A DNA stretch of 6,064 bases from the NCBI GenBank assembly GCA_913055925.1, contig CAJXLH010000174.1, positions 1-6,064 on the forward strand, given 5' to 3'. The position numbers and the translations under genes were made by a program. The notes under the pieces were generated by a model. It was not told where the DNA came from. It saw only the letters and a list, made by a program, of their open reading frames with translations, and ran no database searches. Source of the DNA: an uncultured Maritalea sp. GTDB lineage: Bacteria > Pseudomonadota > Alphaproteobacteria > Rhizobiales > Devosiaceae. This document shows, in pieces, positions 5,501 through 6,064 of this stretch; positions within the stretch are counted from its first letter, which is position 1, and every line of letters starts with the position of its first letter.

Positions 5501-5508
5501 GGATCTTA
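5489..5508 (+). promoter_or_regulatory. petA ribosome binding site flanked by a direct repeat
   Basis: AGGG at 5499-5502 is nine bases before the petA TTG and is the likely Shine-Dalgarno. It sits between two copies of GATCTTA (5489-5495 and 5502-5508), six bases apart, and overlaps the first base of the second copy. Confidence 0.5.
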
Positions 5509-5511
5509 ATC

Positions 5512-6036
5512 TTGGCTACACAAAGCAAATCAGAACCAAACAGAAGAGACTTTCTGTATGTCGCAACGGCTGGTGTTGGCGCGGTAGGTGCCGCTGCCGC
5601 AGTATGGCCGCTTGTTGACCAAATGAACCCAGATGCTTCCGTTCTCGCGTTGGCGTCTATTGAAGTTGACGTTTCTTCGATTGAAGTAGGGCAAAGCGTG
5701 ACTGTTAAGTGGCGTGGCTTCCCTGTCTTTATCCGTCACCGTACGGCTGAAGAAATTGCAGAGGCGAAAGCTGTTCCACTAGAGGATCTTAAAGATCCGG
5801 AAACAGACGAGCAGCGCGTAAAAGAAGGTCATGAGCAGTTTTTGATCATGGTCGCGAACTGTACGCACCTTGGCTGTGTGCCTGTGGGTGAAGCGGGCGA
5901 ATATGATGGCTGGTTCTGCCCATGTCACGGTTCGCACTATGACACCGCTGGCCGAATTCGTAAGGGTCCTGCGCCGAAAAACCTTGTGGTGCCGAGCTAC
6001 GAATTCTTGTCTGACACATTGGTCAAGATTGGTTAG
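5512..6036 (+). CDS. petA: Ubiquinol-cytochrome c reductase, Rieske iron-sulfur subunit
   Basis: 174 residues from a TTG start, slightly short for alphaproteobacterial homologues (typically about 180-190). The difference appears to fall in the loop around residues 94-106 between the KDP and the Rieske core. The N-terminus carries a twin-arginine motif (RRDFL, 11-15) followed by a hydrophobic segment at 16-35. It is exported folded by Tat and stays anchored as an uncleaved membrane helix. The 2Fe-2S cluster motifs are CTHLGC (117-122) and CPCHGSH (136-142), giving ligands Cys117, His119, Cys136 and His139, with Cys122-Cys138 as the stabilising disulfide. The protein passes electrons from ubiquinol at the Qo site of cytochrome b to cytochrome c1 in the bc1 complex of the inner membrane. 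No ATG gives a better N-terminus. petB starts 11 bases after the stop, so this is the first gene of petABC. Confidence 0.97.
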   Translation: MATQSKSEPNRRDFLYVATAGVGAVGAAAAVWPLVDQMNPDASVLALASIEVDVSSIEVGQSVTVKWRGFPVFIRHRTAEEIAEAKAVPLEDLKDPETDEQRVKEGHEQFLIMVANCTHLGCVPVGEAGEYDGWFCPCHGSHYDTAGRIRKGPAPKNLVVPSYEFLSDTLVKIG

Positions 6037-6047
6037 GGGGCAAACCG

Positions 6048-6064
6048 ATGGGACATAAAAGTAC
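6048..6064 (+). CDS. petB: Cytochrome b of the bc1 complex (first codons only)
   Basis: Only 17 bases remain before the window ends. ATG at 6048 reads MGHKS and continues, which resembles the MxGHxST-type N-terminus of alphaproteobacterial cytochrome b. A GGGGG run at 6036-6040 lies about seven bases upstream and can act as a ribosome binding site. The call rests mainly on position, since petB follows petA almost invariably. Confidence 0.72.

Larger units (their letters stand above)
5192..5511. other. Divergent trmL/petA intergenic region
   Basis: 320 bases without an established gene. It must carry the trmL-hemF promoter on one strand and the petABC promoter on the other. I see no textbook sigma70 promoter. 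The best - strand hint is TTGACC (5318-5313), 17 bases before GACAAA, which matches the -10 consensus in only three of six positions. The right half holds two hairpins, a repeated heptamer and a possible short reading frame, listed separately. Confidence 0.6.

Noticed and set aside
1..6064. CRISPR arrays, tRNA or rRNA genes, insertion sequences, attachment sites
   Set aside because: No regularly spaced repeats, tRNA-like cloverleaf, transposase frames or terminal inverted repeats were seen on either strand.

Overview
The window looks like chromosomal DNA of an alphaproteobacterium, most likely in Hyphomicrobiales/Rhizobiales. The evidence is a Rieske protein with an alphaproteobacterial N-terminus, petA facing away from a trmL-hemF pair, and a CoA-pyrophosphatase-like Nudix gene followed by an HD-less CCA-adding enzyme. 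GC content is moderate and TTG/GTG starts are frequent. I would not name a genus from sequence alone.

Left block (1-1876, + strand): the 3' end of a Nudix hydrolase of the CoA pyrophosphatase type, then cca overlapping it by 8 bases, then an unrecognised membrane-anchored protein of about 115 residues overlapping the end of cca. These three are probably one transcript. The last gene meets a small - strand gene (68 codons) head to head, and their stop codons share bases.

Middle block (1873-3795, - strand): a YCII/DGPF-domain protein, an ECF sigma factor of the ECF42 type (sigma2-sigma4 plus a long DUF6596/TPR-like C-terminal extension) starting one base after it, and the 68-codon gene. No anti-sigma gene is present, as is usual for ECF42. 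Upstream of the YCII gene is a good match to the ECF42-type promoter (TGTCGA, 17 bases, CGAC), so the locus is probably autoregulated. The element is a perfect inverted repeat that reads as the same promoter on both strands, and the + strand copy points antisense into hemF. This is the most distinctive feature of the window.

Right block (3837-6064): trmL and hemF on the - strand are coupled by an ATGA overlap (wobble-base tRNA methylation and oxygen-dependent heme synthesis). A divergent region of 320 bases separates them from petA (Rieske subunit of cytochrome bc1) and the first codons of petB on the + strand. The leader before petA holds two perfect short hairpins, a repeated heptamer around the petA ribosome binding site, and a possible 52-codon reading frame ending at that site. 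HemF supplies heme-pathway flux and petAB encodes a heme-dependent respiratory complex, so the divergent arrangement makes metabolic sense.
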